Shown piece after piece: positions 44,906 to 53,789 of a stretch of DNA of 64,000 nt. Source of the stretch: Tropicibacter oceani (GTDB taxonomy: Bacteria; Pseudomonadota; Alphaproteobacteria; Rhodobacterales; Rhodobacteraceae); assembly GCF_029958925.1 (NCBI RefSeq), contig NZ_CP124616.1:310001-374000 (forward strand), read 5' to 3'. Both the position numbers and the translations under genes were made by a program. The notes below the pieces were generated by a model, which saw only the letters and a list, made by a program, of their open reading frames with translations, was not told the origin of the DNA and searched no databases. Within the stretch, counting starts at the first letter, position 1. Each line of letters starts with the position of its first letter.

Positions 44906-45213
44906 CGTTTCGCTCCGTTTCTTTTTGCCCCCAAACCCTGATCCGAGCAATAACATTCAAGGCGGGAATGTGGCGAAAAATGCGAATTGGGGCCGAAATT
45001 AGGCGTTTTTCGGTCATTTTTGTTGAAGGCCTCGCGACAACCGGAACGCCCACCGAAAACTGTTTCCGCTTTGCCCCGGGGCGCCGGCCCTGCTGATCCG
45101 AATCATGGTTAAAATGGGGCGCGCCACGCTGAAACCCCGGGATCAGACTGGCGGGTGGCCGCCGTTTGGATGCTGCCAGCGGCCCGCCCTGCGGCCCCTG
45201 CCGGTGAATCTTC
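44906..45213. other. Intergenic region upstream of the rimP operon promoter
   Basis: About 300 nt without a supported gene. The part 44906-45060 is AT-richer and presumably carries promoters for the small minus-strand genes; the rest is GC-rich with no obvious structure. I looked for a tRNA here (metY lies before rimP in E. coli) and found none. Confidence 0.4.
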
Positions 45214-45242
45214 TTGCACTATAGGGGCAAGCCGCCTATATC
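45214..45242 (+). promoter_or_regulatory. Sigma-70-type promoter of the rimP-nusA-infB operon
   Basis: TTGCAC at 45214-45219 and TATATC at 45237-45242 are separated by exactly 17 nt, a good housekeeping promoter. Transcription would start near 45249, giving a leader of about 120 nt before rimP that contains a terminator-like hairpin. Confidence 0.65.
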
Positions 45243-45296
45243 CCCCTCAACAGCGCGGCGCTGGGGTCCAAACCTACCGCCCACCGGAGACGCATC

Positions 45297-45319
45297 AACG
45301 GGCCGCTGGCCCGTTTTTT
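45297..45319 (+). terminator. Terminator-like hairpin in the rimP leader (attenuator candidate)
   Basis: AACGGGCC / GGCCCGTT with a 3-nt loop is followed by six Ts overlapping the stem end (45314-45319). It is 50 nt after the predicted transcription start and 50 nt before the rimP ATG, so it can only end leader transcripts. An upstream pairing CAGCGC/GCGCTG at 45251-45263 could compete. Leader attenuation of nusA operons is known in other bacteria. Confidence 0.7.
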
Positions 45320-45369
45320 CGTTCTGGGACCAAGTACAGAATTCACCCGTGCCCGAAAGGCATATCCGC

Positions 45370-45936
45370 ATGACCGACCTGATCGCCAAAACCGCCATCG
45401 ACAAACGCCTGGCCGAGATCCTGACCCCAGTGATCGAGGACATGGGCTTTGAGCTGGTGCGCCTGCGTCTGATGGGGGGCAACACGCCCACCCTGCAGAT
45501 CATGGCCGAACGCCCCGAGGGCGGTATCGAAGTCGACGAGTGCGCCCAGATCAGCACGGCCGTCAGCGCAACGCTGGACGTCCAGGACCCGATTTCGGAC
45601 GCCTACACGCTGGAGGTCTCCAGCCCCGGCATCGACCGTCCGCTGACCCGCCTGAAAGATTTCGAGACCTTCGAAGGCTACGAGGCGAAACTGGAAACCG
45701 CCGACCTGATCGACGGGCGCAAACGCTTTCGCGGCGTTCTGGCCGGCGTCGAGAATGACGAAGTGCTGATCAACATTGAAGAAGGCACCGTTGGCCTGAA
45801 CTATGAATGGCTTGTCGAGGCAAAGCTGATCATGACCGACGAGTTGATCAAGGAAATGCTGCGCGCCCGCAAGGCCGCCCCCGTTGACGAATCCCAATTC
45901 GATGAGATCGAGGCCGAAGGGCCCCAGGAGGAGTAA
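45370..45936 (+). CDS. rimP: Ribosome maturation factor RimP (188 aa)
   Basis: Needed for 30S subunit maturation. N-terminal domain ([62 protein letters not shown]) is the family signature, followed by the C-terminal SH3-like domain. ATG 45370 has AAAGG 9 nt upstream. nusA follows after 5 nt. Confidence 0.95.
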   Translation: MTDLIAKTAIDKRLAEILTPVIEDMGFELVRLRLMGGNTPTLQIMAERPEGGIEVDECAQISTAVSATLDVQDPISDAYTLEVSSPGIDRPLTRLKDFETFEGYEAKLETADLIDGRKRFRGVLAGVENDEVLINIEEGTVGLNYEWLVEAKLIMTDELIKEMLRARKAAPVDESQFDEIEAEGPQEE

Positions 45937-45941
45937 GACAG

Positions 45942-47549
45942 ATGGCAATCACCTCTGCCAACCAGCTTGAGCTTTTGCAGACCGCCGAGGCCGTCGCACG
46001 CGAAAAGATGATCGACCCCGGTCTGGTCGTCGAAGCGATGGAAGAATCGCTCGCCCGGGCGGCCAAGTCCCGCTACGGCGCCGAGATGGACATTCGTGTC
46101 AGCATCGACCGCCGCACCGGCAAGGCGACCTTTACCCGCGTCCGCACCGTGGTCGAAGACGAAGAGTTCGAGAATTACCAGGCCGAATTCACTGTCGAGC
46201 AGGCCAAGCAGTACATGGCCGATCCCAAGGTCGGTGACACCTTTGTCGAAGAAGTCCCGCCGGTGGAACTGGGCCGCATCGCCGCCCAAAGCGCCAAGCA
46301 GGTGATCCTGCAAAAGGTCCGCGAAGCCGAGCGTGACCGCCAGTTCGAGGAATTCAAGGACCGCGCAGGCACCATCATCAACGGTGTGGTCAAGCGCGAG
46401 GAATACGGCAACGTCATCGTCGACGTGGGCCGCGGCGAAGGTATCCTGCGCCGCAACGAAAAGATCGGCCGCGAAAGCTATCGCCCCGGCGACCGCATCC
46501 GCTGCTACATCAAGGACGTGCGCCGCGAGACGCGTGGCCCGCAGATCTTCCTGTCGCGGACCGACCCGCAGTTCATGGCCGAGCTGTTCAAGATGGAAGT
46601 GCCGGAAATCTATGACGGCATCATCGAGATCAAGGCCGTCGCCCGTGACCCCGGTTCGCGCGCCAAGATCGGCGTCATTTCCTATGACAGCGGCATCGAC
46701 CCGGTCGGCGCCTGCGTCGGCATGCGCGGCAGCCGTGTTCAGGCCGTGGTGAACGAACTGCAGGGCGAAAAGATCGACATCATCCCGTGGAACGAAGACA
46801 TGCCGACCTTCCTGGTCAACGCGCTTCAGCCCGCCGAGGTGTCCAAGGTGGTTCTGGACGAAGACGCAGAGCGTATCGAAGTCGTGGTCCCGGACGAGCA
46901 GCTTTCGCTGGCCATCGGCCGCCGCGGTCAGAACGTGCGCCTGGCGTCCCAGCTGACCGGTCTTGATATCGACATCATGACCGAGGAAGAGGAATCCAAG
47001 CGTCGTCAGGCCGAATTCGAAGTCCGGACCAAGCTGTTCATGGACACGCTGGACCTGGATGAATTCTTTGCCCAGCTGCTGGTCTCGGAAGGGTTCACCA
47101 ACCTCGAAGAGGTCGCCTATGTCGAGGTCGACGAACTGCTGGTCATCGACGGTGTCGACGAAGACACCGCAAACGAGCTGCAGACCCGCGCCCGCGAATA
47201 CCTGGAAGAGCAGGCCCGCAAGGCACTGGAAGCGGCCCGCGAACTGGGCGCCGAGGACAGCCTGATCAACTTCGAAGGCCTGACCCCCCAGATGGTCGAG
47301 GCCCTGGCCAAGGACGGCGTCAAGACGCTGGAAGACTTTGCCACCTGCGCCGACTGGGAACTGGCCGGCGGCTGGACCTCGGTCAATGGTCAGCGGGTCA
47401 AGGACGACGGGTTGCTGGAACCCTATGACGTCTCGTTGGACGAAGCGCAGACCATGGTCATGACCGCGCGCGTCCTGCTGGGCTGGGTCGATCCGACCGA
47501 GCTTGAGGCAGAGGAAGACGGCGAAGAAACTGAAGAGAGCGAGGCATAA
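45942..47549 (+). CDS. nusA: Transcription termination/antitermination factor NusA (535 aa)
   Basis: An N-terminal RNA-polymerase-binding domain is followed by S1 ([27 protein letters not shown]), KH1 ([36 protein letters not shown]) and KH2 ([18 protein letters not shown]) domains. The C-terminus has two acidic helix-hairpin-helix repeats and an acidic tail. GGAGGAG precedes the ATG. Possible feedback on its own leader attenuator. Confidence 0.97.
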   Translation: MAITSANQLELLQTAEAVAREKMIDPGLVVEAMEESLARAAKSRYGAEMDIRVSIDRRTGKATFTRVRTVVEDEEFENYQAEFTVEQAKQYMADPKVGDTFVEEVPPVELGRIAAQSAKQVILQKVREAERDRQFEEFKDRAGTIINGVVKREEYGNVIVDVGRGEGILRRNEKIGRESYRPGDRIRCYIKDVRRETRGPQIFLSRTDPQFMAELFKMEVPEIYDGIIEIKAVARDPGSRAKIGVISYDSGIDPVGACVGMRGSRVQAVVNELQGEKIDIIPWNEDMPTFLVNALQPAEVSKVVLDEDAERIEVVVPDEQLSLAIGRRGQNVRLASQLTGLDIDIMTEEEESKRRQAEFEVRTKLFMDTLDLDEFFAQLLVSEGFTNLEEVAYVEVDELLVIDGVDEDTANELQTRAREYLEEQARKALEAARELGAEDSLINFEGLTPQMVEALAKDGVKTLEDFATCADWELAGGWTSVNGQRVKDDGLLEPYDVSLDEAQTMVMTARVLLGWVDPTELEAEEDGEETEESEA

Positions 47550-47556
47550 GCCGGAC

Positions 47557-48192
47557 ATGAGCCGCGGTGGACACATCAAAGACCGTGAGGACGGTCCGGA
47601 ACGCAAATGCATCGCCACCGGCGAGGCACAGCCGAAATCCGGCCTGATCCGCTTTGTTGTTGGCCCCGATGCGCAGATCGTGCCGGATCTTGCTGGAAAA
47701 CTGCCGGGACGCGGCATATATGTTGCGTCCCAGCGCGACGCCCTGGAAAAGGCGTCGAAAAAGGGGCTGTTCGCCCGCGCCGCCAAGCAACCGGTCACCG
47801 TGCCGGACGATCTGCCCGATCTGATCGAGAAGATGCTGGCCAAACGGCTGATCGACCTGATCAGCCTTGCGCGCAAATCGGGCGGGGCGGTCGCTGGGTA
47901 CGAAAAGGTCAAGGACTGGCTGTCCAAAGAGGTAGCCCGCGTCCTTATTCAGGCCGAAGACGGATCAAGCCGTGGCAAGTCGAAACTGAGCACGCCCTAT
48001 GGCGGCACATACATCGGTTGGCTGACGGCGGATGAGCTGGGAATGGCCTTCGGGCGACAATCTGTGATACATGCAGCGCTTGGCGCTGGCGGTCTTGCGC
48101 CGCGTGTTGTAGAGGAAGCCCAAAGATTGAAGGGTGTACGCGTCGGAACGTCTGACGCGGATCGCGCTGGCAGGGGCCAGCGGAAAGGATGA
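47557..48192 (+). CDS. ylxR: YlxR (DUF448) RNA-binding protein with L7Ae-like C-terminus (211 aa)
   Basis: An N-terminal YlxR domain (ERKCIATGEAQPKSGLIRFVVGP, LPGRGIYVASQRDALE) is followed by an L7Ae-type RNA-binding segment (LIDLISLARKSGGAVAGYEKV). It is the usual gene between nusA and infB; start at 47557 (MSRGGHIKDRED), 7 nt after nusA. The exact role is not established. Confidence 0.92.
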   Translation: MSRGGHIKDREDGPERKCIATGEAQPKSGLIRFVVGPDAQIVPDLAGKLPGRGIYVASQRDALEKASKKGLFARAAKQPVTVPDDLPDLIEKMLAKRLIDLISLARKSGGAVAGYEKVKDWLSKEVARVLIQAEDGSSRGKSKLSTPYGGTYIGWLTADELGMAFGRQSVIHAALGAGGLAPRVVEEAQRLKGVRVGTSDADRAGRGQRKG

Positions 48193-50679
48193 ATGAGCTT
48201 CATGAGCGATGACGACGGTAAGAAAACATTGGGTTTGCGCGGAGGCGCCCGCTCGGGGAACGTGAAGCAAAGCTTCAGCCACGGACGGACCAAGAACGTC
48301 GTGGTGGAAACCAAGCGCAAGCGAGTCGTGGTGCCCAAGCCGGGTGCCGGCGGCGGTGCTGGCGCGGCTGGCGGATCGGTCGGCGGATCGGGTGCAAAGC
48401 GCCCGGCCGGCATCTCTGATGCGGAAATGGAACGCCGCCTTAAGGCCTTGCAGGCCGCCAAGGCACGCGAGGTAGAGGAAACCGCTCAGCGCGAGGCCGA
48501 AGAAAAGGCCCGCACCGAAGAGCGTGACCGCCTGCGCGCGGAAAAGGAACAAAAAGAGCGCGAACAGCGCGAAGCGGAAGAGCGCGCCAAGGCCAAGGCC
48601 GAGGAAGAAGAGCGCAAGGCCCGCAAGGCGGCCGAGGCCGCCAAGGCTGCTGCTGCGCCCGCTCCGTCCCCGGACGAACAGCAGCGCGCCCGCAGCGCCC
48701 CCAAGGAAAAAGAGGCCCCGCGCCGGGCTGCGCCCGAGCGTGAAGACCGCAACCGCGGCAAGGCCCGCGACGATGGCGGCCGCCGTGCCGGCAAGCTGAC
48801 GCTGAACCAGGCCCTTGGTGGCGAAGGCGGTCGTCAGAAATCCATGGCCGCGATGAAGCGCAAGCAAGAGCGCGCGCGTCAAAAGGCCATGGGCGGTGCC
48901 CAGGCCCGCGAAAAGGTTGTGCGTGACGTTCAGCTGCCCGAGGCGATCACGGTGGCCGAACTGGCCAACCGTATGGCCGAACGGGTCGGCGACGTGATCA
49001 AGTCGCTGATGAGCAGCGGCATCATGGCAACGCAGAACCAGACGATCGACGCGGATACCGCCGAGCTGATCATCGAGGAATTCGGCCACAAGATGACCCG
49101 CGTTTCCGACGCGGACGTCGAAGACGTGATCAACGAAGTCGTCGATGCGCCCGAAGATCTTCAGGGTCGCCCCCCGGTCATCACGATCATGGGCCACGTC
49201 GACCACGGCAAGACCTCGCTGCTGGATGCGATTCGCGATGCCAAGGTAACCGCAGGCGAAGCCGGCGGGATCACCCAGCATATCGGCGCCTACCAGGTGA
49301 CGACGGACAGCGGCTCGCTGCTGACCTTCCTGGACACTCCGGGCCACGCCGCCTTTACCTCGATGCGGTCCCGCGGGGCCCAGGTGACGGATATCGTGGT
49401 GCTTGTGGTTGCGGCGGATGACGCCGTGATGCCGCAGACCGTCGAGGCGATCAACCACGCCAAGGCGGCCAAGGTCCCGATGATTGTCGCGATCAACAAG
49501 GTCGACAAACCCAGCGCCAACCCGACCAAGGTGCGCACCGACCTGCTGCAACACGAAGTTGTCGTGGAACAGATGTCCGGTGACGTTCAGGACGTCGAGG
49601 TTTCGGCCGTGACCGGTCAGGGCCTTGATGAACTGCTCGAAGCCATCGCGCTTCAGGCGGAAATCCTGGAACTGAAGGCCAACCCCGATCGTGCCGCCCA
49701 GGGCGCCGTGATCGAGGCCCAGCTGGATGTCGGCCGCGGCCCCGTGGCCACGGTTCTGGTTCAGAACGGCACCCTGCGTCAGGGCGACATCTTTGTTGTC
49801 GGCGAGCAGTACGGCAAGGTCCGTGCGCTGATCAACGACAAGGGCGAGCGCGTCGCCGAAGCCGGTCCTTCGGTTCCGGTCGAGGTTCTGGGTCTGAACG
49901 GCACCCCCGAAGCGGGCGACGTGCTGAACGTGACCGCGACCGAAGCGCAGGCCCGCGAGATCGCGGAATACCGTGCCAATGTTGCCAAGGAAAAGCGCGC
50001 TGCCGCAGGCGCCGCGACGACCCTGGAACAGCTGATGCAGAAGGCCAAGGAAGACGAGAACATTTCCGAGCTTCCCATCCTGGTCAAGGCAGACGTGCAA
50101 GGTTCGGCCGAAGCCATCGTTCAGGCGCTGGAAAAGGTCGGCAACGACGAGGTGCGCGTACGCGTGCTGCACTCGGGCGTGGGCGCGATCACCGAAACCG
50201 ACGTTGGCCTTGCCGAAGCGTCCGGTTGCCCGGTCATCGGCTTCAACGTGCGTGCCAATGCCTCGGCCCGTAACACGGCCAACCAGAAGGGTGTCGAAAT
50301 CCGCTATTACAGCGTGATCTATGACCTTGTGGACGACGTGAAGGCAGCGGCCTCGGGCCTGCTGTCCGCCGAAATCCGCGAGAACTTCATCGGCTATGCG
50401 AACATCAAAGAGGTGTTCAAGGTCACTGGCGTCGGCAAGGTTGCTGGCTGTCTGGTCACCGAAGGCGTCGCCCGCCGGTCCGCCGGTGTGCGTCTGCTGC
50501 GCGACAACGTGGTGATCCACGAAGGCACGCTGAAGACGCTCAAGCGCTTCAAGGACGAAGTGTCCGAAGTGCAGTCCGGTCAGGAATGCGGCATGGCCTT
50601 CGAGAATTACGACGATATCCGCCCCGGCGATGTCATCGAGATTTTCGAGCGCGAGGAAATCGAGCGTACGCTCGACTGA
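48193..50679 (+). CDS. infB: Translation initiation factor IF-2 (828 aa)
   Basis: Brings initiator tRNA to the 30S subunit. A long charged N-terminal region (residues 30-235, many EEKARAEE-type repeats) precedes IF2_N and the G domain with [17 protein letters not shown] and NKVDKP. Domains II-IV follow. The start could be ATG 48193 or 48202 ([12 protein letters not shown], the more usual N-terminus); both are in frame. A strong terminator follows. Confidence 0.97.
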   Translation: MSFMSDDDGKKTLGLRGGARSGNVKQSFSHGRTKNVVVETKRKRVVVPKPGAGGGAGAAGGSVGGSGAKRPAGISDAEMERRLKALQAAKAREVEETAQREAEEKARTEERDRLRAEKEQKEREQREAEERAKAKAEEEERKARKAAEAAKAAAAPAPSPDEQQRARSAPKEKEAPRRAAPEREDRNRGKARDDGGRRAGKLTLNQALGGEGGRQKSMAAMKRKQERARQKAMGGAQAREKVVRDVQLPEAITVAELANRMAERVGDVIKSLMSSGIMATQNQTIDADTAELIIEEFGHKMTRVSDADVEDVINEVVDAPEDLQGRPPVITIMGHVDHGKTSLLDAIRDAKVTAGEAGGITQHIGAYQVTTDSGSLLTFLDTPGHAAFTSMRSRGAQVTDIVVLVVAADDAVMPQTVEAINHAKAAKVPMIVAINKVDKPSANPTKVRTDLLQHEVVVEQMSGDVQDVEVSAVTGQGLDELLEAIALQAEILELKANPDRAAQGAVIEAQLDVGRGPVATVLVQNGTLRQGDIFVVGEQYGKVRALINDKGERVAEAGPSVPVEVLGLNGTPEAGDVLNVTATEAQAREIAEYRANVAKEKRAAAGAATTLEQLMQKAKEDENISELPILVKADVQGSAEAIVQALEKVGNDEVRVRVLHSGVGAITETDVGLAEASGCPVIGFNVRANASARNTANQKGVEIRYYSVIYDLVDDVKAAASGLLSAEIRENFIGYANIKEVFKVTGVGKVAGCLVTEGVARRSAGVRLLRDNVVIHEGTLKTLKRFKDEVSEVQSGQECGMAFENYDDIRPGDVIEIFEREEIERTLD

Positions 50680-50701
50680 CCTTGGCCCGCACTGGAACAA
50701 C

Positions 50702-50729
50702 AAAAAGGCGCCCTGCGGGGCGCCTTTTT
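50702..50729. terminator. Bidirectional Rho-independent terminator
   Basis: AAAAAGGCGCCC / GGGCGCCTTTTT, a perfect 12-bp palindromic stem with a TGCG loop, 22 nt after the infB stop. The A and T runs make it work in both directions, also for the small gene at 50775-50900. Confidence 0.92.
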
Positions 50730-50774
50730 ACGTTTTACGGTGACGATCCGAACCAGGCAGCAGCGCCACAGGGT

Positions 50775-50900
50775 TCAGGAAACCGGTGACCCTGTATAGA
50801 TGCGGTCGCCGACGCGCACCGAGATGCGCCCATCCGGAAGGGTCTTTTCCAAAAGACCCTGCACGGAAACGCAGCTTCCCAGTATGATTGTTCGCAGCAT
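50775..50900 (-). CDS. Small conserved-looking protein (41 aa)
   Basis: GGGGAG lies 8 nt before ATG 50900. The peptide begins MLRTIILGSCVSVQGLLEKT and continues PDGRISVRVGDRIYTGSPVS, a compact beta-type protein. It is convergent with infB and shares its terminator. I recognise the look from roseobacter genomes but know no function. Confidence 0.6.
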   Translation of the reverse strand: MLRTIILGSCVSVQGLLEKTLPDGRISVRVGDRIYTGSPVS

Positions 50901-51076
50901 GCCATGAACTCCCCAATGTCAATGACAAGTGAAAAGGTAGGCCGGAAAGGTTAATTAATCCAGAAAAAGCGACTAAAAATGCGCCTGTTTCCCCCGGTTA
51001 TTTTGACGCAAGGCGAAAGATATTGGGGAATCTGCGCAACTTTGTTGCGCAAGATCGCAAACCTGGCGGGGGCGTC

Positions 51077-51475
51077 TTACAGCCAGTCGCGTAGGATGGG
51101 AATCAGCGGAATGTCGGCAGGCGGCATCGGATAGTCCCTCAGCTGCGCTGGCGCGACCCATTTCAGGGTCTGCCCTTCGCGGGGCTGCGGAATGCCCTGC
51201 CACTTGCGGCAGGCAAACAGCGGCATCAGCAAGTGAAAATCGTCATAGCTGTGCGAGGCAAAGGTCAGCGGCGCAAGGCAACTGGCCCAGGTGTCGATGC
51301 CCAGCTCTTCGTGCAATTCGCGGATCAGGGCATGTTCGGGGCTTTCGCCCTGCTCGACCTTGCCGCCGGGGAATTCCCACAGCCCGGCCATGGATTTGCC
51401 TTCGGGCCGCTGCGCCAACAGCACACGGCCGTCCGGATCGATCAACGCAACCGCGGACACAAGGATGATTTTCAT
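51077..51475 (-). CDS. mutT: 8-oxo-dGTP diphosphatase MutT (132 aa)
   Basis: Removes oxidised dGTP. The Nudix box GGKVEQGESPEHALIRELHE with EELGI is complete, and the start IILVSAVALIDPDGRVLLAQRPEGKSMAGLWEFPGGK is typical MutT. Last gene of the PPIase-argJ-mutT operon, 66 nt after argJ. Confidence 0.93.
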   Translation of the reverse strand: MKIILVSAVALIDPDGRVLLAQRPEGKSMAGLWEFPGGKVEQGESPEHALIRELHEELGIDTWASCLAPLTFASHSYDDFHLLMPLFACRKWQGIPQPREGQTLKWVAPAQLRDYPMPPADIPLIPILRDWL

Positions 51476-51541
51476 GGGCGTGCTCGTTTCATTGTCGGCA
51501 AGGCCAGGGGAATTGCCCCCGCCCTTGCCGGGATTTTCGGG

Positions 51542-52768
51542 TTACGACCGATAATCGGCGTTGATCGTGATGTAGCCGTGCGTCAGGTCACAGGTCCAGA
51601 CCGTCGCCTTGCCCTGCCCTATCCCGATATCGACGTTGATGGTGATCTCGGGCTTTTTCATCAGGGCGGCGCCTGCCTCTTCGCGGTAGCTTTCCGCAAC
51701 CCAGCCCTTTTCCGCCACAAGCACGTCGCCAAAGCTGATCGACAGGGTGTCGCGATCCGCTGCCGCACCGGATTTGCCAACCGCCATGACGATCCGGCCC
51801 CAGTTGGGGTCTTCGCCGGCGATGGCGGTCTTCACCAGCGGCGAATTGGCGATCGACAGGGCATGGGTGCGGGCATCTGCGTCACTGGCCGCGCCGGTGA
51901 CGTTGACGGTGACGAACTTGGTCGCGCCCTCGCCATCCTTGACCACCTGATGCGCCAGGTCCTGCATGACGTCGCTCAGCGCTGCCTCGAACGCCGCATT
52001 CCCGGTGACATCGACGCCCGAGGCCCCGGTGGCCCCCATCAGCAGCGTGTCCGAGGTCGAGGTATCGCTGTCCACGGTGATGCAGTTGAAGGTCTTGTCG
52101 TTCAACCGGCTGACGATGGCCTGCAGGTCGGCGCGGGCGATCTTGGCATCGGTAAAGATGTAGACCAGCATCGTTGCCATGTCCGGGGCAATCATCCCCG
52201 AACCCTTGGCGATCCCGGCGATGCGCACGGTTTTCCCGCCTACCTCGATTTCCGCCATGGCGCCCTTGGGAAAGGTGTCCGTGGTCATGATCGCCCGTGC
52301 GGCGGCCTGCATGCCGTTTTCGTCCAGCTTGGCGTTCAGTTCGTCCAGCTTGGCGATGATCCGGTCGTGTTTCAGCGGCTCGCCGATCACCCCGGTCGAC
52401 GACGAAAAGACCCGCGCGGCAGGCAAGCCACAGGCCTTCGCCGTGGCTTCGGTGACTGCCTGCGTGGACAGGACACCGTTCTTGCCGGTAAAGGCGTTCG
52501 AGTTGCCCGAGTTCACGATGATCGCGGCGCCGGCATCGCTGTCGGCGCCTATCTTGGCCTGGCAGTCCAGCACCGGGGCGGAGCGGGTGGCAGAGCGGGT
52601 AAAGACCCCCGCCATCACGCTGCCCGGATCAAGCAGTGCAAGCATGACATCGGTGCGCCCTTGATAGCGCACCCCCGCTTCGACGGCGGCAAAACGCACG
52701 CCCTTGATGACGGGAAGCGCCGGAAAACTCTCCGGTGCGAGGGGCGATACGGGTGCAGGTTTTGCCAC
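51542..52768 (-). CDS. argJ: Bifunctional ornithine acetyltransferase / N-acetylglutamate synthase ArgJ (408 aa)
   Basis: Cyclic arginine synthesis. The self-cleavage site is the Thr of MIAPDMATML; NSGNSNAFTGKNG and TRSATRSAPVLDCQ are other conserved blocks. Starts with GTG (VAKPAPVSPL) directly after the PPIase TAA, with no gap, so translation is coupled. Confidence 0.95.
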   Translation of the reverse strand: MAKPAPVSPLAPESFPALPVIKGVRFAAVEAGVRYQGRTDVMLALLDPGSVMAGVFTRSATRSAPVLDCQAKIGADSDAGAAIIVNSGNSNAFTGKNGVLSTQAVTEATAKACGLPAARVFSSSTGVIGEPLKHDRIIAKLDELNAKLDENGMQAAARAIMTTDTFPKGAMAEIEVGGKTVRIAGIAKGSGMIAPDMATMLVYIFTDAKIARADLQAIVSRLNDKTFNCITVDSDTSTSDTLLMGATGASGVDVTGNAAFEAALSDVMQDLAHQVVKDGEGATKFVTVNVTGAASDADARTHALSIANSPLVKTAIAGEDPNWGRIVMAVGKSGAAADRDTLSISFGDVLVAEKGWVAESYREEAGAALMKKPEITINVDIGIGQGKATVWTCDLTHGYITINADYRS

Positions 52769-53617
52769 TTAGTCCTCCAGCAGCTCAGTGTTGGTCAGAA
52801 TCGACGGATCGACCTCTGCCTTGTCCATCTTCGAGACTTCGGCCTTTTCGACCAGCCCGTCAATATAACCGCTGACCGCGTCCTGCTGCAGCGTGCCGAT
52901 GATTTCCTCGCGGACGGCCTCCAGTTCGGGGGCGGCCATGACGCGGGTTTCATTCAACTTGATCACATGCCAGCCGAATTGCGTCTGGACAGGGCCGGTG
53001 ATGTCGCCATTTTCCAGGCTTTCGACGGCAATCTGGAAGGGTTCGACCATCATCCCGGCGCTGAACCAGCCCAGTGCGCCGCCATTGGGGCCGGACGGGC
53101 CGGTCGACTTTGCCTTGGCGGTTTCCGCGAAATCGGCGCCGCCCTTGACCTCGGCCAGGATGGCGGCGGCCTCTTCTTCGGTTTCGACCAGGATGTGCGA
53201 GGCGTTGTATTCCTTGCCCTTCACGCCATCGACATAGTTCGCCTGATAGGCGGCCTGGATGGCCTCATCGGTCACGGCCTGATCGGCCACGACGGTGATC
53301 GCCTCGGCGGCCAGCAGGGACCGGCGTTCGTTTTCCATGGCAAGACGCACACGCAGCGTTTCCTTGGCCAGGTCGTCCTGGGCCATGGCCTCTTGCTGGA
53401 TCAGCTGGTCCAGAATGCCGTCCCACAGCACGTCTGCGGGCAATTGCTGGTACTGCTCGGGCAGGCCCGAACGCACCATGATCATGTGACCCAGCGTAAT
53501 CTTGGTATCGCCAACGGTGGCAATCACGGTTTCGGCGGAAATCTCCTCGGACCAGGCAGGCAGGGCCGCCATGACCGCAAAGGCGGCGGCGCTCAGGTTC
53601 ATGAGGGTTTTTGACAT
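52769..53617 (-). CDS. Parvulin-type periplasmic peptidyl-prolyl isomerase (282 aa)
   Basis: Signal peptide MSKTLMNLSAAAFAVMAALPAWS. A SurA/PrsA-like N-domain leads into the parvulin domain (YNASHILVETEEEAAAILAEVKGGADFAETAKAKSTGPSGPNGGALGWF, PVQTQFGWHVIKL). Assists folding of exported proteins. ATG 53617 has AAGGA. It is divergent from secA, so export and folding genes share a promoter region. Confidence 0.93.
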   Translation of the reverse strand: MSKTLMNLSAAAFAVMAALPAWSEEISAETVIATVGDTKITLGHMIMVRSGLPEQYQQLPADVLWDGILDQLIQQEAMAQDDLAKETLRVRLAMENERRSLLAAEAITVVADQAVTDEAIQAAYQANYVDGVKGKEYNASHILVETEEEAAAILAEVKGGADFAETAKAKSTGPSGPNGGALGWFSAGMMVEPFQIAVESLENGDITGPVQTQFGWHVIKLNETRVMAAPELEAVREEIIGTLQQDAVSGYIDGLVEKAEVSKMDKAEVDPSILTNTELLED

Positions 53618-53789
53618 CGTTTTGTCCTTCCAGACATGGCCGCGACACGGGCGGCGTTGACACTCTGCGGCCCGCCCCTTACATGCGCAAAAGGCTCTGC
53701 GTGGCCGGTCGTTCCCCTGTTTCATATGGGCTGTGTGCGAGGCGGGCAAGCAGATGCCGCACACGAAGATGGGAACAGGTACGACAGGC
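53618..53789. promoter_or_regulatory. Divergent region PPIase / secA
   Basis: 170 nt holding both promoters. A frame in phase with secA reads back to 53733 (GTG) but lacks the SecA N-terminal pattern, so I place the secA start at 53790. No regulatory motif identified. Confidence 0.4.

Noticed and set aside
44906-45300. tRNA upstream of rimP
   Set aside because: Looked for a cloverleaf and CCA-type 3' end because metY occupies this place in E. coli; none seen.
47965-50703. 912-codon open frame opposite infB
   Set aside because: Antisense shadow of IF-2.
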